This document shows, piece after piece, positions 15,583 through 23,885 of a stretch of 64,000 nucleotides of DNA. The notes beneath the pieces were generated by a model. It was given only the letters and a program-made list of their open reading frames with translations, was not told where the DNA came from and ran no database searches. Each line of letters starts with the position of its first letter. Positions within the stretch are counted from its first letter, which is position 1. Origin of the DNA: CAYPGJ01 sp050174775 (GTDB taxonomy: Bacteria > Planctomycetota > Phycisphaerae > Phycisphaerales > UBA1924); assembly GCA_050174775.1 (NCBI GenBank), contig JBFXJP010000001.1, positions 372,001 through 436,000 on the forward strand, written 5' to 3'. The position numbers were made by a program, and so were the translations under genes.

Positions 15583-16377
15583 TCAGGCCCGTGCGGCCGC
15601 GGCGCGGCAGATGGCCAGGAAGTCGTCGGGCTTGAGCGACGCTCCACCGATCAGCCCGCCATCGATATCTGGTTGGGCGAACAGGGCGTCCGCATTCGAC
15701 GGCTTCACAGAGCCCCCGTACTGCACACGGATGCGGGAGGCGGTGGGGGGGTCGAAGATCGATGCGAGGATCGACCGGACGTGCACGTGGGCCGCCTGCG
15801 CGTCCTCCGGTGTCGCGTTTCGGCCCGTGCCGATCGCCCACACCGGCTCGTACGCGATCACCAGATGGTCCGCGGAGGGGAGCTCGACCCCCTGCAGCGC
15901 GCTGCGGAGCTGACGCTCGTTCACGTCGTTCGTGCGCCCCGCCTCTCGCTGCTCCAGCGTTTCGCCGACACAGAGCACGCAGGTGAGCCCCGCCGCCAGC
16001 ACGGCGTGCGTCTTGCGCCGCACGAGGTCCTCCGGCTCGCCGATCACGTGCCGACGCTCTGAGTGACCCACGAGGCACGCGGTCACGCCGAGGTCCTGCA
16101 GCATGGCGAGCGAGACCTCACCCGTGAATGCCCCGTCCGCTTCGTGATAGACATCCTGTGCGCCGAGCGCGAGGCTCGAGCCGGTGTCGCGGAGTGCGCT
16201 CGCCACGGCGTCGAGATAGACGAAGGGAGGGAAGACGACGGTGTCGACCTGATCGGTCGGCGCCGAGCCGGACACGTTCTGCGCGAGCGCGAGCGCGTCG
16301 GCGCGACGGAGGTGCATCTTCCAGTTGCCGCCGACCATGGGGCGGCGCGGGTGTGGAGAGTGGGGGGGAGGCGTCAT
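15583..16377 (-). CDS. tpiA: Triosephosphate isomerase
   Basis: Glycolytic enzyme interconverting dihydroxyacetone phosphate and glyceraldehyde 3-phosphate. All catalytic parts are visible: Asn-x-Lys in GGNWKM (Lys20), the electrophilic His105 in GHSERR, the base Glu177 in AYEPVWAIGTG with the flexible loop following, and the phosphate-binding GGSVK and GGASLK loops. At 264 residues it is of normal length, with a short Pro/His-rich extension at the N-terminus. The ATG at 16377 is supported by a -10-like TAGAGT whose last base is 6 nt upstream, implying a near-leaderless message. It is the first gene of a tpiA-secG-yicC run. Confidence 0.97.
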   Translation of the reverse strand: MTPPPHSPHPRRPMVGGNWKMHLRRADALALAQNVSGSAPTDQVDTVVFPPFVYLDAVASALRDTGSSLALGAQDVYHEADGAFTGEVSLAMLQDLGVTACLVGHSERRHVIGEPEDLVRRKTHAVLAAGLTCVLCVGETLEQREAGRTNDVNERQLRSALQGVELPSADHLVIAYEPVWAIGTGRNATPEDAQAAHVHVRSILASIFDPPTASRIRVQYGGSVKPSNADALFAQPDIDGGLIGGASLKPDDFLAICRAAAARA

Positions 16378-16383
16378 GGCCCG

Positions 16384-16389
16384 ACTCTA
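16384..16389 (-). promoter_or_regulatory. -10-like hexamer, near-leaderless start of tpiA
   Basis: TAGAGT on the minus strand, 6 nt before the tpiA ATG at 16377. There is no Shine-Dalgarno between them. Confidence 0.5.
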
Positions 16390-16406
16390 GCGGATCGCAC
16401 GTCGCC

Positions 16407-16444
16407 AAAAAAAGCCGCGGCCGCGGAGGGGGTCCACGGCCGCG
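16407..16444 (-). terminator. Rho-independent terminator downstream of mraZ
   Basis: On the minus strand an 11-bp GC-rich stem (CGCGGCCGTGG / CCGCGGCCGCG, one G-U pair) with a 7-nt loop is followed by GC and seven T. It ends the mraZ transcript and separates it from tpiA, whose -10-like element starts 18 nt later. Confidence 0.85.
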
Positions 16445-16745
16445 AAGGGGTGGGGGTTGAATGCCCTCAGTCCCTCTCTCTCATCCCGACGACGCGAGCG
16501 CCGCCGCTCCGATTGCGGCGTCCACGACGCGAGATCCAAGGCCGCACCGTCTCTGGTCGAGTCGGCGCGACGGGGTGAGCCGTCATCCCCGTGGTTCCCG
16601 AGGGCCACGCCAGGCGCGGGGTCTGGCGTGAGCCGGCACTGGGCTGTGCTGTCCGTCGCGTCCGTGCGCCGACCAGCCTCCAGGGCCTTTTCGGTGCGAT
16701 CCGCGTCCTTGCGGAGTCGCGTCGGGGTGCGTCTCGGGCGTCGGT
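16445..16745. other. Non-coding stretch between mraZ and its terminator
   Basis: About 300 bases with no frame that I can support on either strand. It contains several short inverted repeats, for example an 8-bp perfect stem CACGCCAG/CTGGCGTG around 16606-16630, and hairpins near 16500-16525. It is probably the long 3' untranslated part of the mraZ message; it could be a structured RNA, but I do not recognise a known class (no RNase P, tmRNA or SRP signature). Confidence 0.4.
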
Positions 16746-16868
16746 TCAGCGTCTTGCCTTGCCGAACACCCTGGTACAGATTGCAGCGATCCGTGCTGCG
16801 GCCCGCAGATGCGGGCGGTCGTCCGTGAATCCGCTCGGCCGCGTGTCCGCGGCGTTGCAGCCGTTCAT
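16746..16868 (-). CDS. Possible 40-residue protein coupled to mraZ
   Basis: The mraZ stop TGA overlaps an ATG (GGATGA) that opens a 40-codon frame reading MNGCNAADTRPSGFTDDRPH and ending RIAAICTRVFGKARR. The ATGA overlap and the GGGGG just upstream are what translational coupling looks like. The product is short, basic and cysteine-containing, with no family that I recognise, and it is not the start of RsmH. The evidence is only the overlap, so it may be chance. Confidence 0.25.
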   Translation of the reverse strand: MNGCNAADTRPSGFTDDRPHLRAAARIAAICTRVFGKARR

Positions 16869-17329
16869 CCCCCGTGTTTCGCCTTCCGAGCGATCAGCCC
16901 GGGCAGCGACGCCAGCCGTTGCGCCATCGAGGCCTGCCACGAGGCTCGATCGCGAATCTCCAACCGGTCCCCTGCGCCGATCAGCGCCACTTCCCCGTTC
17001 ACCCCGGTCAGCTGCAGCATGTCCTCGGGCAAGCGCACCCGACCCGCGGAATCCATCTCGACGCGCCGGGAGAGCCCGAACAGCGACGCCTGAATCTCCG
17101 CCTCGTCCTCGTCCGGCGTCAGCGTCTGGGAGCGCGACTCGGCCAAGGCGTTGAAGCGCGACTCCGGGTAGAGCCTGATCACGCCGCCGGGCCAGGGCAC
17201 GGCGAACCACGCGAGCCCGTCGGTCTCGGGACGCCATCGGGAACGGATGTCGGCGGGAATCGCCAGCCGCTGCTTGGCATCGATCACGTGCTCGTATTGA
17301 CCGGTAAAGAGCACCCATCGAACTCCCAT
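16865..17329 (-). CDS. mraZ: MraZ transcriptional regulator (orphan)
   Basis: 154-residue AbrB-like DNA-binding protein that in other bacteria represses the division/cell-wall (dcw) operon that it heads. Both repeats of the family signature are seen: YEHVIDAKQRLAIPADIR near the N-terminus and MDSAGRVRLPEDMLQLTG in the second half. The start is the ATG at 17329 (MGVRWVLFTGQYEH). Downstream, where rsmH and ftsL would normally follow, there is only a possible 40-codon frame, a non-coding stretch and a terminator. Two TGGGG repeats 10 nt apart upstream match the MraZ box, so it may regulate itself. Confidence 0.9.
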   Translation of the reverse strand: MGVRWVLFTGQYEHVIDAKQRLAIPADIRSRWRPETDGLAWFAVPWPGGVIRLYPESRFNALAESRSQTLTPDEDEAEIQASLFGLSRRVEMDSAGRVRLPEDMLQLTGVNGEVALIGAGDRLEIRDRASWQASMAQRLASLPGLIARKAKHGG

Positions 17330-17361
17330 CAGGCGTGAGGCGAATCGACCGTGGGAATCTA

Positions 17362-17376
17362 CCCCACTCTGCCCCA
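17362..17376 (-). promoter_or_regulatory. Candidate MraZ box
   Basis: Two direct repeats TGGGG-CAGAG-TGGGG on the minus strand, 10-nt period, 33 nt upstream of the mraZ ATG. This agrees with the known TGGGN-N5 direct repeats bound by MraZ. A TCCCA lies one further period downstream in inverted orientation. Confidence 0.55.
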
Positions 17377-17624
17377 CCATGCAACACAATGTGGGCGGTG
17401 GATATCTCTGTGGATTCCGCTCGAACCTGTGTGAGTTCTCGCGCAAGTTGTGTTCCGATAAAGACTTGAGAACGAGTTGCGCGATCTCCCTCGGCGCGCG
17501 CAATTCACGAGGGCCTCGCAAATCACGGGTTCCCTTCCTCACACGTCCCTGTACACTCCCCCCCGGTTCCGAGAGGTCTTCCGACGCGGCCCGATTCGCG
17601 AATGGATTTCGGAGAGGAGGAGGG

Positions 17625-18158
17625 ATGTCGGCCACCGCCGCACGCGACACCCAGGCCACCGCTTTCACAGACCCCGACGTCGTGCGTGATGCGCTCGCGC
17701 GCACGCCGGAAGCGGCATACATCATGACCTCTGCGTACGAACTCGCGCGAGCGGGCGTCGTTGTTCGCTGGGTGCAGCGGGCCGCGGAGGAGCCGTTGCT
17801 CGTCTCGGTCGCCCTGCGCAAGGGCCACCCGATCGAGATGCTCATCCGTGACAGCCACTGCTTCGCGCTGTGCCGCGTGCCGGAGGACGACCCGGCGCTG
17901 CTGCGTCGGTTCGAGGCCGAGGGCTCCTCACCCATCAACATCTTCGACACGCTCGACGTGGAGACGCTGGTCACCGGCGCGCCGTGCCTGAAGCGGGCCT
18001 CCCTCATCATTGACTGCGAGGTGCATCGCCACCTCGACATTGATGCGGACCACGAGATCTACGTCGGTCTGGTGCGCGAGGCGAAGGTGTGCGGCGCGCG
18101 TGCCCCATCGAACGGCGCCGCGAAGCCCCCTCGCTCGCGCACGCGCGCGACGTCCTGA
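17625..18158 (+). CDS. Flavin reductase-like, FMN-binding protein
   Basis: 177 residues with the flavin reductase-like/split-barrel pattern: an early ALARTPEAAYIMTSAYE block ending in a variable loop, SVALRKGHPIEMLIRDSHCF, then NIFDTLDVETLVTGAPCLK and LIIDCEVHRHLDIDADHEIYVGLV. In this family the first half binds FMN and the HxxxxGxV-like strand closes the barrel. Members reduce flavin for a partner monooxygenase or simply bind FMN; no partner enzyme is adjacent. A strong Shine-Dalgarno (GGAGAGGAGGAGGG) sits at the ATG, in contrast to many neighbours. It is divergent from mraZ and ends at a bidirectional terminator shared with rpsG. Confidence 0.75.
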   Translation: MSATAARDTQATAFTDPDVVRDALARTPEAAYIMTSAYELARAGVVVRWVQRAAEEPLLVSVALRKGHPIEMLIRDSHCFALCRVPEDDPALLRRFEAEGSSPINIFDTLDVETLVTGAPCLKRASLIIDCEVHRHLDIDADHEIYVGLVREAKVCGARAPSNGAAKPPRSRTRATS

Positions 18159-18183
18159 GCGAATTGCCGGGCGTGCAGCGCAG

Positions 18184-18212
18184 AAAAAAGCCCCGCCGGA
18201 GCGGGGCTTTGT
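18184..18212. terminator. Bidirectional terminator between the flavin reductase gene and rpsG
   Basis: An 8-bp perfect stem AGCCCCGC / GCGGGGCT with loop CGGA. Six A on one side give a T-run for the minus-strand rpsG transcript; the plus-strand side has only TTT. It separates two convergent genes. Confidence 0.88.
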
Positions 18213-18239
18213 CGTTCGATCAGGAGCTGTTGGCGAGGC

Positions 18240-18734
<495 letters not shown>

Positions 18735-18872
18735 GGGGAACTCCTTTCGGCTCATCCTCCCGCGTGATCCGCGGGTCGCTGTTCACCGGCGCCGGCTGGC
18801 CAGCCCGCGCCGATTACTTGCCATGTGTGTGACCGCGCGCCGTGACGACGACGCGCGGATGAAGATCGTGAT

Positions 18873-19247
18873 TTAGCCCTTGCCCTTCTTGGCGCCGTAC
18901 TTGGAGCGGGCCTGCTTGCGGCCCTCAACGCCCAGGCAGTCCAGCGAGCCGCGCACGATGTGGTACCGCACGCCGGGAAGGTCGCGGACGCGGCCGCCGC
19001 GCACGAGCACGATCGAGTGCTCCTGCAGGTTGTGGCCTTCGCCGCCGATGTAGGCCGTGACTTCCTTGCCGTTCGACAGACGCACGCGGGCCACCTTCCG
19101 CAGAGCCGAGTTCGGCTTCTTCGGGGTGACGGTGCGCACCTGGAGGCACACGCCCTTGCGCTGCGGGGAAGCATCGAGATCGCGCACCTTCGACTTGGCC
19201 GTCTGAGGCGTGCGGGGCTTGCGGATCAGCTGATTGATCGTCGGCAT
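18873..19247 (-). CDS. rpsL: 30S ribosomal protein S12
   Basis: 124 residues, normal for S12. The universally conserved decoding-centre segments KKPNSALRKVARVRLSNGKEV and GGRVRDLPGVRYHIVRG are intact, including the PKKPNSA loop (the lysine associated with streptomycin response in other bacteria) and the KYGAKKGK tail. The start is the ATG at 19247. It heads an rpsL-rpsG operon with a good upstream promoter and a leader of about 80 nt. Confidence 0.98.
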   Translation of the reverse strand: MPTINQLIRKPRTPQTAKSKVRDLDASPQRKGVCLQVRTVTPKKPNSALRKVARVRLSNGKEVTAYIGGEGHNLQEHSIVLVRGGRVRDLPGVRYHIVRGSLDCLGVEGRKQARSKYGAKKGKG

Positions 19248-19335
19248 CGGTCGGGAGCCACCAGGTTGAAAGTCATTCCTCACGCAGGCAGCGCCCGACA
19301 ACAGCGACGAGCCCCTGCCCTGCGAAGAGCCGCGT

Positions 19336-19363
19336 AGTGTAGCCGCCCGTTCGGTCCATGCAA
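19336..19363 (-). promoter_or_regulatory. Promoter of rpsL-rpsG
   Basis: On the minus strand: TTGCAT as -35, a 16-nt spacer, then TACACT as -10. Transcription would start near 19329, leaving a leader of about 80 nt before the rpsL ATG. This is the clearest two-part sigma-70-type promoter seen in the window. Confidence 0.7.
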
Positions 19364-19510
19364 GGAAGCCCCCTCGACCCCCTCCAGAAGCCCCCATCCC
19401 CCGTTTCTGAGCCGCCATCCCCCTCAGACCATCCCCCGTCTCATCCCGTCCCCCTCCCCGGCCGATGCTCCTTCCGGACACAAATCTCCCAGAACAGGAG
19501 CCCCTCGGCC

Positions 19511-19930
19511 ATGACGCCACAGCAGATCGCCCTCATCCGCCAGTCCTTCAATGACCTCCACAACCCCGAAGCCCTCATCAACGAGTTCTACGCCCGCCTC
19601 TTCGCCAAGGCCCCCCAGGTCCGTGACCTCTTCCCCAAGGACATGACCGCGCAGCGCAAGCACCTCGCTTCCGCTCTCGCCCTGGTCGTCAACAAGGCCG
19701 ACGCCCTCCACACCCTCGAGAAGCCCCTGGCCGAGATGGGCGCACGACACGTCGGTTACGGCGCCAAGCCCGAGCACTACCCGGTCGTCCGTGACGTCAT
19801 GGTCGAGACGATCATGCACACGCTCGGCCCCAAGGGCTCGACCCAGATCCGGGATGCGTGGACCGTCGCGCTCGACGCCGTTGCGAGCGCGATGATCAAG
19901 GGCGCCTCGCAGAACCGCGTCGCGGCCTGA
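19511..19930 (+). CDS. Single-domain globin (bacterial haemoglobin)
   Basis: 139-residue haem protein of the bacterial haemoglobin/flavohaemoglobin globin type. The fold landmarks are in register: Phe41 (CD1) in RDLFPKD, Gln48 at the distal E7 position, proximal His80 in GARHVGYG followed by Tyr90. There is no C-terminal FAD/NAD domain, so any NO dioxygenase or oxygen-carrying activity would need a separate reductase. A flavin reductase-like gene is 1.4 kb away but divergently placed, with the ribosomal genes between. The message starts with a weak CAGGAG 13 nt before the ATG. truD follows after 35 nt. Confidence 0.88.
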   Translation: MTPQQIALIRQSFNDLHNPEALINEFYARLFAKAPQVRDLFPKDMTAQRKHLASALALVVNKADALHTLEKPLAEMGARHVGYGAKPEHYPVVRDVMVETIMHTLGPKGSTQIRDAWTVALDAVASAMIKGASQNRVAA

Positions 19931-19950
19931 GGCACGACCCCGCGCGCCGG

Positions 19951-19956
19951 TAGCAT
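19951..19956 (+). promoter_or_regulatory. -10-like hexamer, near-leaderless start of truD
   Basis: TAGCAT ends 9 nt before the truD ATG, with no Shine-Dalgarno between them. Confidence 0.4.
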
Positions 19957-19965
19957 CGCCCCGCG

Positions 19966-21279
19966 ATGACCATCCGGCGCACGCCGCACGACTTCCTCGT
20001 CGACGAACTCCTCACGGAGGAGTTTTCGCGTGCGCTCACGCCGACCCCCTCGCTGACGCACGCCCACACCGTCTACAAACTCACCAAGACCTCCCTCGCC
20101 ACACCCGAGGCCATCGGCTTCTTCGCCCGCGCTCTCGGCGTGCGCACCGGGCTCGTCGACTACGCCGGCCTCAAGGACAAGCACGCCCACACCACCCAGC
20201 ACGTCTCCGTCCCGCTCGATGCGCTCGCGGGGCGTGAGCCCCCGGCCACGCTCTCCGGCTGGCAGGGAGACGCGTCATTCCTCGGCTATTCCCCAACGCC
20301 CCTCTCCGCGGACTGCATCACCGGCAACCGCTTCACGCTCGTCGTCCGCGATCTGGCACGACACGCCTCCGACGAGATCACGCGCCGCTCACGCCTCCTC
20401 ACCCCGCCGTCCGATGACGGTGCGCCCGAACTCCTCATCGTCAACTACTTCGGTGATCAGCGCTTCGGCTCCGCTCGTCACGGTCAGGGCTGGGTCGCCA
20501 CCCGGCTCCTCGCCGGTGACTTCGAGGGCGCGCTCAAGCTCGCCGTCGCCACGCCCAGCCGCAAGGACGGCGGGAAGACGCGAGCGTTCACGCGTCTGGC
20601 CGCGGAGCAGTGGGGGAGGTGGGGGGACCTTGTTCGCGCGCTGCCCAAGGTCCCCGAGCGCAAGCCCATCGAGGCGCTGGCCGCGGGAGCGTCGTTCGAC
20701 GAGGCGTTCGGCGAGTTGCCGTATTTCCTGCAGGCGATGTGCGTCGAGGCGCACCAGTCGCATCTTTGGAACGAGATCGCGCGCCGGCTCGCCGAGCGCA
20801 TCGTGCGCGAGGGGCAGCACGTCGAACTCCCCCCGGTCGAGAAGAAGGCGCGCGACGGCTCCACACGGCTCGTCCCCGCGCCCAAGCCCGCGATGCTCCT
20901 CACCGAGGGCCTCTTCGGCCCGATGCTCTTCCCGCCCGCGTCGGTGGTGACGCCCCAGTGGCGCGGCCTCGATCTGCCCACACTCGCGCCCTCGACCAAG
21001 ACCGACCCGCTCTGGAGCGCGGAAGCGGACGACGTGCTCGCGCAGGAGGGCCTCACGCTCAAGGGCCTCCGTATCCCGCGCCTTCGACGCCCCTTCTACG
21101 GCGAAGCGTTCCGCCCGCTCTTTGTCCGCGCCACCAACTTCACGCTCTCACCGATGGAAGCAGACGACCTCGCCCCTCCGGCCAGGAAGGGCGCGCCCCA
21201 GAAACTCAAACGCACGCTCTCCTTCGATCTGCCCCGCGGCGCCTACGCCACCGTCGTGCTCCGTGCTCTGGGGCAGTGA
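19966..21279 (+). CDS. truD: tRNA pseudouridine(13) synthase TruD
   Basis: 437-residue pseudouridine synthase of the TruD family, which modifies U13 of tRNA-Glu in E. coli. The catalytic-loop motif GLKDKHAHTTQ is present, with Asp71 in the position of the nucleophile (usual form GxKDRxAxTxQ). NYFGDQRFGS is the typical second signature, in which the FGxQRFG pattern is conserved in sense. Length is longer than E. coli TruD (about 350) through a larger insertion domain. The frame is rich in C-ending codons, matching the C-rich skew of this part of the plus strand. Confidence 0.92.
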   Translation: MTIRRTPHDFLVDELLTEEFSRALTPTPSLTHAHTVYKLTKTSLATPEAIGFFARALGVRTGLVDYAGLKDKHAHTTQHVSVPLDALAGREPPATLSGWQGDASFLGYSPTPLSADCITGNRFTLVVRDLARHASDEITRRSRLLTPPSDDGAPELLIVNYFGDQRFGSARHGQGWVATRLLAGDFEGALKLAVATPSRKDGGKTRAFTRLAAEQWGRWGDLVRALPKVPERKPIEALAAGASFDEAFGELPYFLQAMCVEAHQSHLWNEIARRLAERIVREGQHVELPPVEKKARDGSTRLVPAPKPAMLLTEGLFGPMLFPPASVVTPQWRGLDLPTLAPSTKTDPLWSAEADDVLAQEGLTLKGLRIPRLRRPFYGEAFRPLFVRATNFTLSPMEADDLAPPARKGAPQKLKRTLSFDLPRGAYATVVLRALGQ

Positions 21280-21334
21280 CGCGAACACCCCGCGAAATCG
21301 CCTGAATCCGGTTGTGCTGCGAAGCGTGTTTGGA

Positions 21335-21340
21335 TATCGT
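21335..21340 (+). promoter_or_regulatory. -10-like hexamer, near-leaderless start of ogt
   Basis: TATCGT ends 6 nt before the ATG at 21347. It is a weaker match (TANNNT with G at position 5) but in the same place as the other examples. Confidence 0.35.
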
Positions 21341-21346
21341 TCGGGC

Positions 21347-21949
21347 ATGGTCGTCGCCACACCCAAGCCCGTCGTCGTCCAAGCCTCGGTTCCCGTGCTG
21401 CTGCGGGAGTTCGAGACTCCGCTCGGCCCCATGATCGGCGCGGCGGTGGGGGAGGGGCTCTGTCTCCTCGAGTTCCACGACCGCCCGAACCTGGCGCGCG
21501 AACGCGCCGACCTGCGACGCTTCTTCGGCAGTGAGCCAGTGGGTGAAGAGGGCGCGCCGCGCGACGCGGAGTGTGAGCGCGCCCGTGCGCACCTTGCGCA
21601 GGCCGAGGGTGAGCTGCGCGAGTACTTCGACGGGAAGCGCACGCGGTTTGATGTCCCGCTCGCGATCCGCGGCACGGCGTGGGACCGCATGGTGTGGGAC
21701 CAGCTCCTGGCGATCCCCTACGGGGAGACGCGCTCGTACGAGGACATCGCGGTGGCGTTGAGTGTGCGGGGCGCCGTGCGGGCCGTGGGGCTTGCGAACG
21801 GGCGCAACCGCATCGCGATCGTGATTCCGTGCCACCGGGTCATCCGCAAGGGCGGCGCGCTGGGCGGGTACGGGGGAGGGTTGTGGAGGAAGGAGAGGCT
21901 GCTGGCATTAGAGACCTTGAGACCCAGTCAAGTCATTGCTGATCCTTAA
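21347..21949 (+). CDS. ogt: Methylated-DNA--protein-cysteine methyltransferase
   Basis: 200-residue suicide repair protein that takes the methyl group from O6-methylguanine. The acceptor cysteine is Cys162 in IPCHRVIRK, and the helix-turn-helix with the arginine finger is in VRAVGLANGRNRIAIVIPCHR. The N-terminal RNase H-like domain (TPLGPMIGAAVGEGLCLLEF) is present, but there is no AdaA-type Zn domain, so it is an Ogt/MGMT and not a full Ada. The start is the ATG at 21347. Its 3' end overlaps the convergent DUF4145-like gene by 17 bp. Confidence 0.95.
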   Translation: MVVATPKPVVVQASVPVLLREFETPLGPMIGAAVGEGLCLLEFHDRPNLARERADLRRFFGSEPVGEEGAPRDAECERARAHLAQAEGELREYFDGKRTRFDVPLAIRGTAWDRMVWDQLLAIPYGETRSYEDIAVALSVRGAVRAVGLANGRNRIAIVIPCHRVIRKGGALGGYGGGLWRKERLLALETLRPSQVIADP

Positions 21950-22589
21950 TTGGTCCGTGGCGAGCTTCTAATTCCTTGGCGCGAAGGGGATATATGTAGA
22001 TCGTTCGCATGAGAGACTCGACGATGCCAAGAGCGAGCCGATTGTCCTCCATAGTCGGTGCTTTTAGCTCATGAAGCGCCGTATTCCCCATAAAGCGACA
22101 TGCGTGCAATAGCTGGACTTGACCTATTGTAAGTAGTGATTGTTCCGCGAGGGCGTCGATCTTCTTTTCCAGATTGCCCGCTTTGACGCCTTTCTCTTTG
22201 CAGATCGCCTCAACGCAAGCACGAATGCCTCCCGCAGCGAGGATTGGCAGTTCTTGTAGCATCGCATTCACAGTCTCTCTATAGATCGGACCGACCGCAG
22301 GAAGATTCGCGAGATCCATGTCCGTGCCATACGGTGCGACCGACGGGCGAGGGAACGTCTGTGAGGCACCCTCTGGTACGCCATCTTCGCTTGCAAGTAG
22401 GCGAAATCGAACGGTGTCACAGCCTAGGCATTTGATGATCTGGTATTCCGAATGCCACCAATAGTGCGAGTGTGGATCGTCTTGCTGTTCGATGTGCTCT
22501 GCGAGTACGGCGTGATTTCGTAGCCCGAGTCCGTCGCCGCACTTGTCGCATTGCGATTGAACCTGCGATGGAGGAGGCGTGTTGGACAC
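21933..22589 (-). CDS. DUF4145-like protein, AT-richer than its surroundings
   Basis: 218 residues. The N-terminal part has two CxxC pairs (CDKCGD and CLGC), suggesting a small zinc ribbon. The C-terminal part fits DUF4145: a YRETVNAMLQEL opening, GGIRACVEAICKEKG, NLEKKIDALAEQ, and the FMGNTALHELKAP segment. DUF4145 often occurs in or near restriction/defence or toxin-like genes, but its own biochemical role is not established. The start is a GTG 2 nt after the hppD stop. The base composition is clearly lower in GC than hppD or ogt, with many A/T-ending codons, so it looks transferred. It overlaps the end of ogt by 17 bp. Confidence 0.75.
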   Translation of the reverse strand: MSNTPPPSQVQSQCDKCGDGLGLRNHAVLAEHIEQQDDPHSHYWWHSEYQIIKCLGCDTVRFRLLASEDGVPEGASQTFPRPSVAPYGTDMDLANLPAVGPIYRETVNAMLQELPILAAGGIRACVEAICKEKGVKAGNLEKKIDALAEQSLLTIGQVQLLHACRFMGNTALHELKAPTMEDNRLALGIVESLMRTIYIYPLRAKELEARHGPIKDQQ

Positions 22590-22591
22590 GC

Positions 22592-23800
22592 TTACAGATT
22601 CCCCCGCTTCTCCTGCTCGATCTCCAGCGACTCGAACAGCGCCTTGAAGTTTCCCTTGCCGAAGGACTGACTTCCTCTGCGGCAGATGATCTCGAAGAAC
22701 AGCGTCGGGCGGTCCTGCAGGGGCTTGGTGAACAGCTGGAGCAGGTAGCCCTCATCGTCCGCGTCCACGAGGATGCCCAGGTCTTTGACCTTGGTGTGGT
22801 CCTCCTTGACGGGGGAGTGGCCGTGGCCGGTGAGCATCTTGTTCACGCGCTCCCAGACCTGCTCGTAGTACGCGTCGGGGATGGAGAGGAAGTCGACGCC
22901 GCGCCGGCGCAGCTCCGCGATCGAGTGCAGCTCGTCGTCCGTGCGCAGCGCGAGGTGCTGCACGCCGGGCGTGTTGTGGTGCCAGTCGAGGTACTCCTCG
23001 ATCTGGCTCTTCTTCTTGCCCTCGGCCGGCTCGTTGATCGGCATCTTGATAAGCCCCGAGCCCGACGCCATCACCTTCGACATCAGCGCCGAGTACTCGG
23101 TGGAGATGTCCTTGTCGTCGAAGTGCTTGAAGAGCTTGAACTCGAGCACGTTCTCGTACCAGCGGACCCAGTGGTTCATCTTGCCCAGCTCGACGTTGCC
23201 CACGAGGTGATCGACGTACTTGAGCCCGCAGGGGTGCTGCTTGTTGTACGCGTTCACGCTCAGCTCGCCGATGCGCCGGAACTTCGGGGCGAACAGCCCG
23301 CCCTGCTTCACCTTGGTCAGGTCATACGCGCCCGAGCGCGAGACGAACGTGTGGATCACCTTCCCGTACGTCCGGATGCCCGCCGTGGTGATCGACCCCG
23401 TTTCGTCCGACACGGTCCGCGGCTCGTACGCGCTCTGGGCGCCGTTGCGGATCGCCCGCTCGTACGCCTTCGTCGCGTCGAACACCGTGAACGCCACGTC
23501 CTTCACCCCGTCCCCGTACAGCGCCGTCTCGAGGCACGCCGGGTGCTCGGCGGTCAGCCCCGTCGTCAGCAGGATGCGGATGTTCCCCTGCGTGAGCAGG
23601 TAGTGCGCCGCGTCGCGCGAGCCCGTCGTCAGGTCCGCCACCTGGTCGATCTGGAACCCGAAGCAGTTCGCGTAGAAGAACGCGGCCTGCTTCGCGTTGC
23701 CCACGTGGAACCGCACGTGATCCACGTCGATCAGGTGCAGAGGGTCCGTCGAGGTCTGGGCGCCGGTGGAGGGCTTGCTGCCGGGTGCGAAGGTCGTCAT
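22592..23800 (-). CDS. hppD: 4-hydroxyphenylpyruvate dioxygenase
   Basis: 402-residue Fe(II) dioxygenase that turns 4-hydroxyphenylpyruvate into homogentisate in tyrosine degradation and, in some organisms, tocopherol or plastoquinone synthesis. The 2-His-1-carboxylate facial triad is complete: His198 in VDHLVGN, His282 in GVQHLALRT, Glu370 in FFEIICRRG. The C-terminal FGKGNFKALFESLE helix that gates the active site is intact. The length is normal. No other tyrosine-catabolic gene is adjacent, so its pathway context is missing from the window. Confidence 0.95.
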   Translation of the reverse strand: MTTFAPGSKPSTGAQTSTDPLHLIDVDHVRFHVGNAKQAAFFYANCFGFQIDQVADLTTGSRDAAHYLLTQGNIRILLTTGLTAEHPACLETALYGDGVKDVAFTVFDATKAYERAIRNGAQSAYEPRTVSDETGSITTAGIRTYGKVIHTFVSRSGAYDLTKVKQGGLFAPKFRRIGELSVNAYNKQHPCGLKYVDHLVGNVELGKMNHWVRWYENVLEFKLFKHFDDKDISTEYSALMSKVMASGSGLIKMPINEPAEGKKKSQIEEYLDWHHNTPGVQHLALRTDDELHSIAELRRRGVDFLSIPDAYYEQVWERVNKMLTGHGHSPVKEDHTKVKDLGILVDADDEGYLLQLFTKPLQDRPTLFFEIICRRGSQSFGKGNFKALFESLEIEQEKRGNL

Positions 23801-23885
23801 CTGAAGAAACTCCGTCTACGCCCCGCGCGCACGCCCGACGCCGTCGCCGCACGTGCGCCCGCAGGGCACACGATCAAGCATCATT

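Noticed and set aside
16457..17154. Plus-strand frames in the mraZ downstream region
   Set aside because: They run antisense through mraZ or lack any signal or recognisable protein feature.
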